Shown: piece after piece, positions 35,964 to 43,995 of the stretch
Layout: every line of letters begins with the position of its first letter
Position numbering within the stretch: position 1 is the stretch's first letter
DNA from: Prevotellaceae bacterium
GTDB taxonomy: Bacteria > Bacteroidota > Bacteroidia > Bacteroidales > Paludibacteraceae
Direction: 5' to 3'
Length of the DNA: 64,000 nt
NCBI GenBank assembly: GCA_031271465.1
Contig: JAISVR010000001.1
Location: 147,811 to 211,810 of the forward strand
Position numbers and translations under genes: made by a program
The notes under the pieces: generated by a model
The model's database searches: none
What the model was told of the DNA's origin: nothing
The model's input: the letters and a program-made list of their open reading frames with translations, nothing else

Positions 35964-37397
35964 TTATTTCCCCGCATATTTGAAAAAACGATTCCAGCGG
36001 ATACCTCCACTAAACAATCCTTTATCGGGATTGAGCGAGAGCCACACAAAAATCGGCTTGCCCACAATATGGTCTTCGGGCACAAAGCCCCACGAACGCG
36101 AATCGGCGGAATTGTGGCGGTTGTCGCCCATCATCCAATAATAATTCATACGGAAAGTATACGAGTTTGTTTCCTTATCGTTTACAAAAACTTTATCGTC
36201 TTTTACTTCCAATTTATTTCCTTCATAATTACGGATAATACGCTCGTAAAGCGGCAGGTTTTCAACCGAAATTTTTACCGTTGCACCCGCTTTAGGTATG
36301 TAAATCGGTCCGTAATTATCGACCGTCCATTTCGGATTGTAACCTGCCGGAAAAGTAGTTTGTTCGCCCTGGGCAGTTAATTCGGTAACCGATTTTATAA
36401 AAGGTACACGGCGTAAATCTGCTTGATTTTGAAGCGTAAGCGGAATAACATAATGATAATCGTTTGCGGAATCGATACCTTTCAGTGCATTCGCATAATT
36501 TTCGCGACTGATTTCGAGATTGTCGTAAATAGTTTGCGTGAGCGCTTGGCTCGACACAATTTCGCAATAGTTTTGCACACCTGCAGGACGAGGCTGTTTT
36601 TTGCCGTCAATAAAAATTTCGCGTTCGCGTATTTCGAGTGTATCGCCGGGCAAACCCACACAGCGTTTTACATAATTCTCGCGACGGTCAACAGGACGAT
36701 ATATGATTTTTCCATAAATTTCGGGATTTTCTTTCAAAATCTTTCTGCCTTCGTTGAAGCTCATTTCGCGGATTTTCCACGCAGGAAAAATACTATCAAA
36801 TGCAGGCAACGCGGCACGACCTGCTTCGTAGCAAAGTCCTTCGTAATCAGCAGCCTGTTTGTTGAGTGCTACGGTATCGCCCGCAGGAAAATTAAACACC
36901 ACAATATCGTTTCGCTGCACTTCACCCAAGCCTGCCAGGCGGCGAGATTTCCACTGCACACTTTCGATGTACGATTTGGTATTAATAATCGGGAAAGTGT
37001 GTTGCACAAGCGGGAATGACAGCGGGGTAACAGGCGTACGCGGTCCGTAAGCCACTTTACTTACAAAGAGATGGTCGCCCACGAGTAAAGTTTTTTCCAG
37101 CGAAGAACTTGGAATTTTATAGTTTTGAAACAAATATAAATTGATGAAATACACTGCCACCAATGCAAAAATAATTGCATCGCCCCACTCAAAAACCGTG
37201 CGCAGGTGCGGATTTTTGATTTTTTTCCACCAATCCCATTTCACAAATTTTGTGATGTAAAGGTCGAACGCAACGGGCAGCAACAGCAACACCCAGAAAT
37301 TCCACAGCCAAACGGCAAACAGGATAATTATTAATGCTACAACAGCAAATTTAATCCATTGTTTGAGGGGCGCTTTTAATCGATTTTTCATTGTCAT
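35964..37397 (-). CDS. lepB: Signal peptidase I
   Basis: Membrane helices lie near residues 15-45 and 72-92, followed by the catalytic Ser in KIPSSSLEKTLLVGDHL (about residue 99). The Lys box is KRCVGLPGDTLEI and the C-terminal signature is GDNRHNSADSRSWGFVP. At 477 residues it is longer than E. coli LepB because of inserts between the Ser and Lys boxes, as is usual in Bacteroidota. It removes signal peptides from exported proteins on the periplasmic face. An ATG two codons later (37391) is an alternative start. It follows dapB by 88 bases; wbqC, usually next, is displaced here. Confidence 0.95.
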   Translation of the reverse strand: MTMKNRLKAPLKQWIKFAVVALIIILFAVWLWNFWVLLLLPVAFDLYITKFVKWDWWKKIKNPHLRTVFEWGDAIIFALVAVYFINLYLFQNYKIPSSSLEKTLLVGDHLFVSKVAYGPRTPVTPLSFPLVQHTFPIINTKSYIESVQWKSRRLAGLGEVQRNDIVVFNFPAGDTVALNKQAADYEGLCYEAGRAALPAFDSIFPAWKIREMSFNEGRKILKENPEIYGKIIYRPVDRRENYVKRCVGLPGDTLEIREREIFIDGKKQPRPAGVQNYCEIVSSQALTQTIYDNLEISRENYANALKGIDSANDYHYVIPLTLQNQADLRRVPFIKSVTELTAQGEQTTFPAGYNPKWTVDNYGPIYIPKAGATVKISVENLPLYERIIRNYEGNKLEVKDDKVFVNDKETNSYTFRMNYYWMMGDNRHNSADSRSWGFVPEDHIVGKPIFVWLSLNPDKGLFSGGIRWNRFFKYAGK

Positions 37398-37485
37398 CTT
37401 TGTTTTTGACAGTATTTACAGTATTTACAAAATAAGTTAGGAAAAAAACAATCTGTTCATTCTGTAAATTCTGTCTAATAATTCG

Positions 37486-38202
37486 TTAAAATTTCATCAA
37501 ATCCGCCATAGTCAAAAATCCCTTTTTGCCGGCAGTAAATTCGGCGGCAACTACTGCACCGAGAGCAAGACCCTGGCGGGTGTAAGCTTCGTGGCTGATA
37601 GTGATATTATCCACCGCGCTTTCGTATTTTACAATATGCGTACCGGGCACTTCGCCTTCGCGCACGGCTTTTATGGCAATATCGGTCGAAGCATTTTCCA
37701 CCTCGTTTGTCCATTGCGTTTTGCGCGACAGGTTTTCCAACATTCCTTCGGCAAGAGTAATAGCCGTTCCGCTTGGTGCATCGAGTTTATGAATGTGGTG
37801 TATTTCGGTCATTTCTACATTATACTCGGCAAACTTGTCCATCATTTTTGCCAGCTGTTTATTCAGCTCGAAAAATATATTGACGCCGATACTGAAATTC
37901 GATGCCCAAAAGAGCGTAGCATTGGCGGCTTCCATTTCTTTTTTGATGGTTTTCTTTTCGGAAACCCAACCTGTGGTTCCGCAAACCACCGGAACGCCTT
38001 GTGCAAAACATTGGCGAATATTACCGACAGCACTTTCGGGGCGGGTAAATTCTATTGCTACATCGGCACTGCGAAAAGCATCCGAATCGAAATCTTCTTT
38101 GTTGTTAATATCAATGATAGACACAATTTCATGTCCGCGTTCTTTGGCAATTCGTTCGATAAACTGCCCCATTTTTCCGTAACCGATTAATGCTATTTTC
38201 AT
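37486..38202 (-). CDS. dapB: 4-hydroxy-tetrahydrodipicolinate reductase
   Basis: 238 residues: nucleotide-binding MKIALIGYGKMGQFIE, IEFTRPESAVGNI, CGTTGW, ASNFSIGVNIFFELN, then the catalytic-region EIHHIHKLDAPSGTAITLAE. It reduces hydroxy-tetrahydrodipicolinate with NAD(P)H in lysine and meso-diaminopimelate synthesis, supplying peptidoglycan. It is the first gene of the dapB-lepB unit, with a consensus -7 element 21 bases upstream. Confidence 0.96.
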   Translation of the reverse strand: MKIALIGYGKMGQFIERIAKERGHEIVSIIDINNKEDFDSDAFRSADVAIEFTRPESAVGNIRQCFAQGVPVVCGTTGWVSEKKTIKKEMEAANATLFWASNFSIGVNIFFELNKQLAKMMDKFAEYNVEMTEIHHIHKLDAPSGTAITLAEGMLENLSRKTQWTNEVENASTDIAIKAVREGEVPGTHIVKYESAVDNITISHEAYTRQGLALGAVVAAEFTAGKKGFLTMADLMKF

Positions 38203-38222
38203 GCTAAAATTTTTAATGCGGA

Positions 38223-38230
38223 CAAAGATA
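38223..38230 (-). promoter_or_regulatory. Bacteroidota -7 element of dapB
   Basis: TATCTTTG on the minus strand, an exact consensus match 21 bases before the dapB start; the leader would be short. Confidence 0.6.
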
Positions 38231-38270
38231 CGAAAAATTGCTATCGCGATATAAAAACTATATAAAAAGT

Positions 38271-38433
38271 AAAGAGGCTGTCTAAAAAGTTCTTTTTAAG
38301 CCTATTGTCATTGCGATCTTGACCCACAATTTCCTATAAATCAACAGGAAGTTTTTATGCGATTCCGTGTTAAGCACGGAATTGAAAATCACGACTAACA
38401 GGAGTAATGACGAACTTTTTAGACAGCCTCTTT
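38271..38433. mobile_element. MITE with 22-bp perfect terminal inverted repeats (family C)
   Basis: The 163-base element begins AAAGAGGCTGTCTAAAAAGT and ends in its exact inverse complement; the 22-base arms are 38271-38292 and 38412-38433. The interior has a TTTTATGCGATTCCGTGTTAA-type palindromic part (GATTCCGTG...CACGGAATT) and no coding capacity. The ends resemble insertion-sequence termini, so a transposase elsewhere in the genome may mobilise it. No clear target-site duplication is seen. Confidence 0.85.
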
Positions 38434-38446
38434 GAGGGGAGGGTGC

Positions 38447-39070
38447 TTATTTCTTTTTGATATTATTATACATACAATAATACAGTTCTTTCAGCTTTTT
38501 GGGTTGTAATCCGCTTTGTATCGTAGCGAACAGATACGAAGCCCCGAAAAATGCCATTTCAAACAATTCGGCGTTCAGGTTGATATCCGTGTCCGGTCTG
38601 ATTTCGCCATTGTCTATTGCTCTGCGTATAACTTGCTTCCATTTTTCTACATTTTTCCGAGTTGCGTTGTAGTACTGCTCTTTGCAAGTTTTTTTTCTTT
38701 CGCATGCTTCCTGTACAAAAATGAGATAATTTTCCGAAGTCAGAGGCTTATCTGCGTTGTAATGTACATCTAATTCATTATGCAAATATTCCATCATCAT
38801 ATCAATTCTATCGACATACACATCGATAAATTCGCGCAATGATAATCCATTTTCATAATGAGCATTGATTTTATGGTCCTGTAGTTGTAATAAATATTTA
38901 TCAACTACGGCATCATAGATTGCTTCTTTCGAATCGAAATGCCTAAACAAACCGGAATTGTTACTTAGCCCTGCCGTTACTGCAAGAGCTGTGGTTTGAC
39001 TGCCTGCGTAGCCATGTTGCATAAACATTTTTGCTGCTACTTTGGTGATTTTCTCTTTTGATGTAACCAT
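38447..39070 (-). CDS. TetR/AcrR-family transcriptional regulator
   Basis: 207 residues. The N-terminal HTH has ITKVAAKMFMQHGYAGSQTT, then ALAVTAGLSNNSGLFRHFDS, matching the TetR HTH with the usual LFRHF/YYHF step; KEAIYDAVVDKYL follows. The C-terminal ligand domain is generic, with a Cys-containing ACERKKTCKEQYY stretch. Ligand and targets are unknown; it is divergent from the sulfatase gene 238 bases away, a possible target. A -7 element lies at 39101-39108. A family C MITE abuts its 3' end. Confidence 0.88.
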   Translation of the reverse strand: MVTSKEKITKVAAKMFMQHGYAGSQTTALAVTAGLSNNSGLFRHFDSKEAIYDAVVDKYLLQLQDHKINAHYENGLSLREFIDVYVDRIDMMMEYLHNELDVHYNADKPLTSENYLIFVQEACERKKTCKEQYYNATRKNVEKWKQVIRRAIDNGEIRPDTDINLNAELFEMAFFGASYLFATIQSGLQPKKLKELYYCMYNNIKKK

Positions 39071-39100
39071 GATTTTAGTTATTTTTAGTTAAATGCGCGA

Positions 39101-39108
39101 CAAATATA
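39101..39108 (-). promoter_or_regulatory. Bacteroidota -7 element of the tetR gene
   Basis: TATATTTG on the minus strand fits the TAnnTTTG consensus, 31 bases before the start. Confidence 0.45.
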
Positions 39109-39277
39109 ACTAATTTTGTAATAAATCGATATATTATTTTTATTTTTTTCATTAATTAAGAAATATTTTTTTGCGGAGCTTCGGTTCAGTCCTACAAATA
39201 ATGCGCCGAATTATATGCAATATACCGTTTCGTATAAACTCTACGCATCGTAGATTCAGGCTAAGCAAAAATTTTAC

Positions 39278-39285
39278 TACTTTTG
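39278..39285 (+). promoter_or_regulatory. Bacteroidota -7 element of the sulfatase gene
   Basis: TACTTTTG fits the consensus and lies 23 bases before the ATG at 39308. Confidence 0.5.
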
Positions 39286-39307
39286 GGGCTTAAAAACAAT
39301 CTTAGGT

Positions 39308-41158
39308 ATGAAACGAATTTTTGGGTTTTTCGTAAAATATTATTTCTTCTGGCTGATTTACTTCCTGTTTTTCAAACTGTTTTTTCTTGTTTTTAACCAC
39401 GAAAAAACGAGTGGTCTTGCATGGAGTGAAATTTTTGGAGTTTTTCGCCACGGCTTGGTAATGGATTTATCGGCAGCAGGCTATACTACTTTGTTTGCCG
39501 GATTGGTGCTGGCTTTGTCGGCAGTAATAAAATTTCGTTTTGTTGAGAAAATTATTCGTTACTACACTGTGCTTTTGCTGATATTACTCACCGCCGCCGG
39601 ACTGATGGACAGCGCACTTTATGCTCCCTGGGGTGTGCGACTCAACACGCAAATTTTGCCTTACCTCGAAAATCCGGGTGGAATGTGGGCTTCGCTCGAC
39701 TGGTGGCAATGGTTGCTGGCATTGCTTGTCGAAATTGTTATTTGCTCTGTTTTTTACAAAAGATATCTTCGAATTATTCCCTACACCGGCAATAACCAAC
39801 GGGTAGAAAAATGGTATGTTGCACCTGTTATTATTTTCTTCACAGCGGTATTGATTATTCCCATTCGCGGCGGTTTCGACCGTGCACCGCTTAATTACAG
39901 CAGTGTATATTTCAGCGAAAGCCGTTACGCAAACCATGCCGCGTACAACTATTTCTGGTCGTTTGCCTACGCATTGTCGCACAACAAAGCTACGAGCAAT
40001 CCGGTGCACTACATGTCGCAGGAAAAATGCGATGAAATCGTGAAAAACAGTTTTTCTCCCGCGGAAGAAGAAATACCCGTTTACCTTAAAAGCCGCAACG
40101 GGAAAGCAATAAATGTAGTGATGGTTATACTCGAATCTTTCTCTGCCAAAGTGATAGAAAGCCTCGGAGGAAAAGCAGGTTTAACCCCGAATTTAAATCG
40201 TTATTGTCGTGAGGGAATTTCTTTCAATAATTTCTATGCCACGGGACTACGAAGTGACCGGGGCATTTCGGCTTTACTTGCTTCCTATCCCGCTTTGGTG
40301 AAGGCTTCTGCGATTGCAAATTTCCCTCAAAAGCTCGATAGTTTGGATTATTTGCCGCGATATTTTCGCAATCGGGGCTACAAAACTTCGTTTTATTACG
40401 GTGGCGATGTAGATTTTTACAACCTGCGCATGATGTTGATGAAGGCGGGCGTCGAACAGATTATTTCCAAATCGGATTTTCCTGCCAAGCAAAACAAACA
40501 AAAATGGGGTGTTTCCGACGAATATCTTTTCGAACGGGTTGCCGGCGATTTTCTCGGTAAAACCGAAGCTTTTTTCGGCATGGTGTATACCGTGAGCAGC
40601 CACGAACCGTTTGACATTCCCGACTCTTTTCAACGCATAAAAGGCAACAGTAACGAGGATAAATACCTTAATGCCATGGCTTACGCCGACAGTTGTCTGG
40701 GTGTTTTTATCGAAAAAATACGCCAATCGCCACAATGGGATAACACACTGGTGATAATTACTTCCGACCACGCTACGCTTTTGCCCGAACCGACCCGCGT
40801 TGACGAACCGGCGAGTTTCCGCCTGCCGCTTATTTGGACAGGTGGCGTTGTAGACAGCGCAATGCAGGTAGAAACAATCGGTTCGCAAACCGACTTCGGC
40901 ACAACGCTCGTACAACAAATGGGCTGGAAAACTGTGCCTTCGGTATTTGCCAAAAACCTGTTTGGCTCGAGGAGCTATGCGTTTTTTTACAACATCGACG
41001 GCTGGGGATATGTTGCGCCCGAAACAGGATTTTTTGTTGATACGGAATCGAACAACATGCAGTTTTATTACGGGGAAAATCGTGCCGAAACGCCTTTGGA
41101 GGTAGAACGCGCCAAAGCTTATACACAGTATTTACACGAAGATTTTTTAAAACGATAA
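39308..41158 (+). CDS. LTA-synthase-family sulfatase (phosphoglycerol/phosphoethanolamine transferase-like)
   Basis: 616 residues. Five membrane helices (residues 5-170) precede a periplasmic alkaline-phosphatase-fold domain: VVMVILESFSAKVIE with the metal-binding Glu, NNFYATGLRSDRGI with the Thr nucleophile, YGGDVDFYNLR and ITSDHATLLPEP with the metal-binding Asp-His. Related enzymes transfer phosphoglycerol or phosphoethanolamine from lipids to glycans. In a Gram-negative Bacteroidota, envelope or surface glycan modification is likely. The Rieske-like lipoprotein gene starts four bases after the stop, so the two form an operon. Confidence 0.9.
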   Translation: MKRIFGFFVKYYFFWLIYFLFFKLFFLVFNHEKTSGLAWSEIFGVFRHGLVMDLSAAGYTTLFAGLVLALSAVIKFRFVEKIIRYYTVLLLILLTAAGLMDSALYAPWGVRLNTQILPYLENPGGMWASLDWWQWLLALLVEIVICSVFYKRYLRIIPYTGNNQRVEKWYVAPVIIFFTAVLIIPIRGGFDRAPLNYSSVYFSESRYANHAAYNYFWSFAYALSHNKATSNPVHYMSQEKCDEIVKNSFSPAEEEIPVYLKSRNGKAINVVMVILESFSAKVIESLGGKAGLTPNLNRYCREGISFNNFYATGLRSDRGISALLASYPALVKASAIANFPQKLDSLDYLPRYFRNRGYKTSFYYGGDVDFYNLRMMLMKAGVEQIISKSDFPAKQNKQKWGVSDEYLFERVAGDFLGKTEAFFGMVYTVSSHEPFDIPDSFQRIKGNSNEDKYLNAMAYADSCLGVFIEKIRQSPQWDNTLVIITSDHATLLPEPTRVDEPASFRLPLIWTGGVVDSAMQVETIGSQTDFGTTLVQQMGWKTVPSVFAKNLFGSRSYAFFYNIDGWGYVAPETGFFVDTESNNMQFYYGENRAETPLEVERAKAYTQYLHEDFLKR

Positions 41159-41162
41159 ATGT

Positions 41163-41642
41163 ATGAAAACGATATTTTTAATCCGGAATAACATCTTTAT
41201 CGGTTTGCTTGGCTTACTGTTTTTTACCGCATGCGAAGATGTCAATTCAAACTCGTCGATACAGAGTTATCGCGTTTATATTAATCAAAATCTCAATCAA
41301 TATGCCATCGAACTGCGTACAATGGGCGGCAGCAAGACTTATACGGAAGTAATATGGAACGAAGGAGTGGCGGCAATAGGTTATGGCGGCGTATTGGTAA
41401 TTCACGGCTACGACGATAATTATTATGCTTTCGACATGGCTTGCCCGAAAGAAAAAAAACGAACGGTACGGGTGCAACCCAATGGCGCAGGACAAGCTGT
41501 GTGTGAGCAATGCGGCTCGGTGTTCAACATCGGCTATGGCAGCGGCAATTGCGTTTCGGGCGAGGCAAAGGAAGCCTTGCGGCGCTTTCGGGTATCGGTG
41601 CAGGCAAGTACTCAAGGCGATATATTGCAGGTGAATAATTAA
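41163..41642 (+). CDS. Rieske-fold-like lipoprotein with altered cluster ligands
   Basis: 159 residues. Lipoprotein signal with lipobox LFFTACED (Cys about residue 25). The C-terminal half resembles the Rieske cluster-binding subdomain (YAFDMACPKE, AVCEQCGSVFNIGYG, NCVSGEAKEALRRFRV), but the usual C-x-H and C-x-x-H pairs read C-P-K and C-E-Q-C. Four Cys remain in the domain, which could bind zinc or another metal instead of a 2Fe-2S Rieske cluster. Similar short lipoproteins are frequent in Bacteroidota. It is coupled to the sulfatase gene upstream (four-base gap). Function unknown. Confidence 0.65.
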   Translation: MKTIFLIRNNIFIGLLGLLFFTACEDVNSNSSIQSYRVYINQNLNQYAIELRTMGGSKTYTEVIWNEGVAAIGYGGVLVIHGYDDNYYAFDMACPKEKKRTVRVQPNGAGQAVCEQCGSVFNIGYGSGNCVSGEAKEALRRFRVSVQASTQGDILQVNN

Positions 41643-41643
41643 A

Positions 41644-41774
41644 AAACTATCCCTTTGAGGCGTGTTCGTCATTGCGAGGAGGAACGACGAAGCAATCTCA
41701 GGATAGGAATGGATTGCTTCGTTTCTCGCAATGAAGGCAGTGATTTTGCTTTACAAGCCTGAAAGGAATAGTTC
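41644..41774. mobile_element. MITE family A, copy
   Basis: The ends AACTATCCCTTTGAGGC and GCCTGAAAGGAATAGTTCC are inverted repeats, and the interior carries CGTCATTGCGAGGAGGAACG and its inverse. It starts one base after the stop of the Rieske-like gene, which may use the structure as a terminator. Confidence 0.85.
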
Positions 41775-41779
41775 CAAAA

Positions 41780-42865
41780 TTAACGCTCTTTCCAACGAAA
41801 ATGTCCAAACAACCCGCCCACAGCTGCCCATAACACATAAAAGGGATAAACTACCGATAGCACAGGAATAAATTTCAACAGCGGTGTGATAGCAAAAAAT
41901 CTACGCGCCCGAAATAGCAAGCAAGTATCGGCTGCTGTTTTTATAAGCCAAATTGCTGCAGCAGTTTTCCACAGGTTGGGGGAGAAAAAGCCTGCCGCAA
42001 AAAAGCCTACCTGCAACGCAGATAGAGCAAAAACCAACGATGAAACCGATAAAATTTGCCAGTCGGTATACGATTTTGCTTTACCTGCCCAGCGTTTGCG
42101 CTGATTGAAAAAATCCGACAGTGTTTTGCAGGGCGAAGTTTCAAGCATAGCATCACGCGATTTGAGGAATGCAATTTTTTCGCCGCGCCGTTTTGTACTT
42201 ATGAGCAGGAACATATCATCGCCCGATACTTCATTTTCTGCGAGTTCATCGAGGCTTTTTTGCCATGTTTCGGGACGAAAAGCGAGATTTGCCCCATTAC
42301 ACAAAATGGGCATACCGACAGCCGCCGCACCCGCGCCCGATACTATAAGGCTTACAAATTCCAATGTTTGCAGTTTCTCGAAAACGGAGTGTGGCGAAGC
42401 AAGTCTTACAGGGCAAATAATCAAACCGGCTTGCGATTTTTCTGCAAATTGTACAATGCTTTTCAGCCAGTTTGCCGAGGGAAGGCAATCGGCATCGGTA
42501 CATACAATCAACTCGCCGCGAGCCTGCGCAATGCCTTCTTTCAATGCGGATTTTTTACCAAAACCCTGCGCATTAATCAATTTGCATGTTGAATCTTGAA
42601 TTTTAAATTCGTCCGAAGAATGGTCGTTCACCAAGATAAGTTCAAAATTGCGGTAAGTTTGCGCGGCGATTTTTTCGAGCAAATGCGGCAGGTTTTCCGC
42701 TTCGTTGCGAAAAGGAATAACCACCGAGACGAATAAATTACCGGTTTCATCGTTGGTTTTTTCCTCAGGCAAGCCATCCCAGCCGGATACAAAATGAAGT
42801 ATCAGGAAACAATAGGTAAGAGTTATTGCTACGACAAAGACGGTAAAAAACATACGGACAACCAT
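41780..42865 (-). CDS. Glycosyltransferase family 2, membrane-associated
   Basis: 361 residues. An N-terminal membrane helix (residues 5-27) is followed by a GT2 domain (VSVVIPFRNEAENLP, ELILVNDHSSDEF, LIVCTDADCLPS, then FFNQRKRWAGK, the QxxRW-like acceptor motif), and three C-terminal helices (about 265-350). This architecture suits processive or lipid-acceptor sugar transfer at the inner membrane. Specificity unknown. It is a single gene between MITE family A and the prmC terminator. Confidence 0.88.
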   Translation of the reverse strand: MVVRMFFTVFVVAITLTYCFLILHFVSGWDGLPEEKTNDETGNLFVSVVIPFRNEAENLPHLLEKIAAQTYRNFELILVNDHSSDEFKIQDSTCKLINAQGFGKKSALKEGIAQARGELIVCTDADCLPSANWLKSIVQFAEKSQAGLIICPVRLASPHSVFEKLQTLEFVSLIVSGAGAAAVGMPILCNGANLAFRPETWQKSLDELAENEVSGDDMFLLISTKRRGEKIAFLKSRDAMLETSPCKTLSDFFNQRKRWAGKAKSYTDWQILSVSSLVFALSALQVGFFAAGFFSPNLWKTAAAIWLIKTAADTCLLFRARRFFAITPLLKFIPVLSVVYPFYVLWAAVGGLFGHFRWKER

Positions 42866-42906
42866 TTATTTAGATTGCGAAGATAAACCTTTTCTCCAAA
42901 CACAAC

Positions 42907-42940
42907 AAAATAGCCGATGACAGATGTCTTCGGCTATTTT
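42907..42940 (-). terminator. Terminator-like hairpin downstream of prmC
   Basis: AAAATAGCCGA pairs perfectly with TCGGCTATTTT around a 12-base loop, with an A/T-rich run on both sides. It lies between prmC and the next minus-strand gene. Confidence 0.7.
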
Positions 42941-43011
42941 ATATCCTATTAGTCAGATTTCGCGATCGCTAAACCTATGCCGAGGGGAATTTTTGTATTA
43001 GTATTAACCAT

Positions 43012-43092
43012 GTAACCCCTCTTATATTAAGCCCTCCCTCCCTCAGAGTACTCCTCTTAAAAATAAGGGAAGTGCCCGAAAGGCGAAGGGTT
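43012..43092. repeat. Interspersed repeat family B, decayed copy
   Basis: TAACCCCTC, CCCTCCCTCCCTCAGAGTAC, TAAAAATAAGGGAAG and GAAGGGTTA parts correspond to family B at 63692 (CTCCCTCCTTCGGAGTACTC), without the GCAATGCTTGTGC middle. Confidence 0.5.
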
Positions 43093-43129
43093 AGCAAGGA
43101 AATCGCACAAGTTACCCTATTTACAATTC

Positions 43130-43984
43130 CTATCGCTTCACAGCGCGCAGCATGCGGTCGTTACCAAAGAAATCCCTGCGCAGTTCGATGTCGGCAAATC
43201 CGAACGATTGCAGCAAATTAATAGCCTCGGTTCCGTAAGCGCGGTTTATCTCGAAAAAAAGTTTTCCGCCTGCGTGCAACTTCTTTTTGGCAAAACGGAC
43301 AATGGCGCGGTAAAAAACGAGCGGGTCGTTGTCGGGCACAAACAGCGCGAGCGATGGTTCGTAGTTGAGTACATTACGCTCCATTCCGGCTTTCTCGCAC
43401 TCGCAAATGTAGGGCGGATTGCTTACGATTACATCGAACGAGGTATGAGGAACGAGAGATGAGGAATGAAGAATATCGTGCTCGATGAGATTTAGCTGCA
43501 CATTGTTTCTTTCTGCATTTTGTTGGGCAATATTCAATGCTTCAGGCGAAACATCGAGGGCTGTAATCGCAGCGTTGGACAGGCGTTTCGCCAAACTCAC
43601 GGCAATGCAACCACTGCCTGTACCGATATCGAGAATAGAAACGGGAGCATCGGCGGGTGTTTCGTTCAAAATCCATGCGACCAATTCCTCGGTTTCGGGA
43701 CGGGGAATAAGCACATCGCCGCTTACCGAAAAAGGCAAGCCGCAAAATTGCGTTTCGCCTACAATGTGCTGTATCGGTTCCGAGTTTTTGAGGCGGGCAA
43801 CAATTTCGCGCAAGTTTTCGTTTTGTTTTTCATTTAAAACAACATCGCTTTCTGCCAATATCTTTGCCTGCGAAAGCCCTGTAACTTTTTCCATCAAGAT
43901 AAAAAACAGTTGCCGAATTTCGCCCTCGGGATAAATGCCGGCTAATTGCTTGTAGATATACTGTTTAAAATCTTTCATCGACAA
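43130..43984 (-). CDS. prmC: Peptide chain release factor N5-glutamine methyltransferase
   Basis: 284 residues. The N-terminal helical domain precedes the SAM-binding fold: PRPETEELVAWIL, LDIGTGSGCIAVSLA, then the catalytic VSNPPYICECEK (NPPY). It methylates the Gln of the GGQ motif in release factors RF1 and RF2. It lies 11 bases after dnaG in the same orientation. An ATG two codons downstream (MKDFKQYIY) is an equally good start. Confidence 0.95.
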   Translation of the reverse strand: MSMKDFKQYIYKQLAGIYPEGEIRQLFFILMEKVTGLSQAKILAESDVVLNEKQNENLREIVARLKNSEPIQHIVGETQFCGLPFSVSGDVLIPRPETEELVAWILNETPADAPVSILDIGTGSGCIAVSLAKRLSNAAITALDVSPEALNIAQQNAERNNVQLNLIEHDILHSSSLVPHTSFDVIVSNPPYICECEKAGMERNVLNYEPSLALFVPDNDPLVFYRAIVRFAKKKLHAGGKLFFEINRAYGTEAINLLQSFGFADIELRRDFFGNDRMLRAVKR

Positions 43985-43995
43985 AAAAACAGTTG

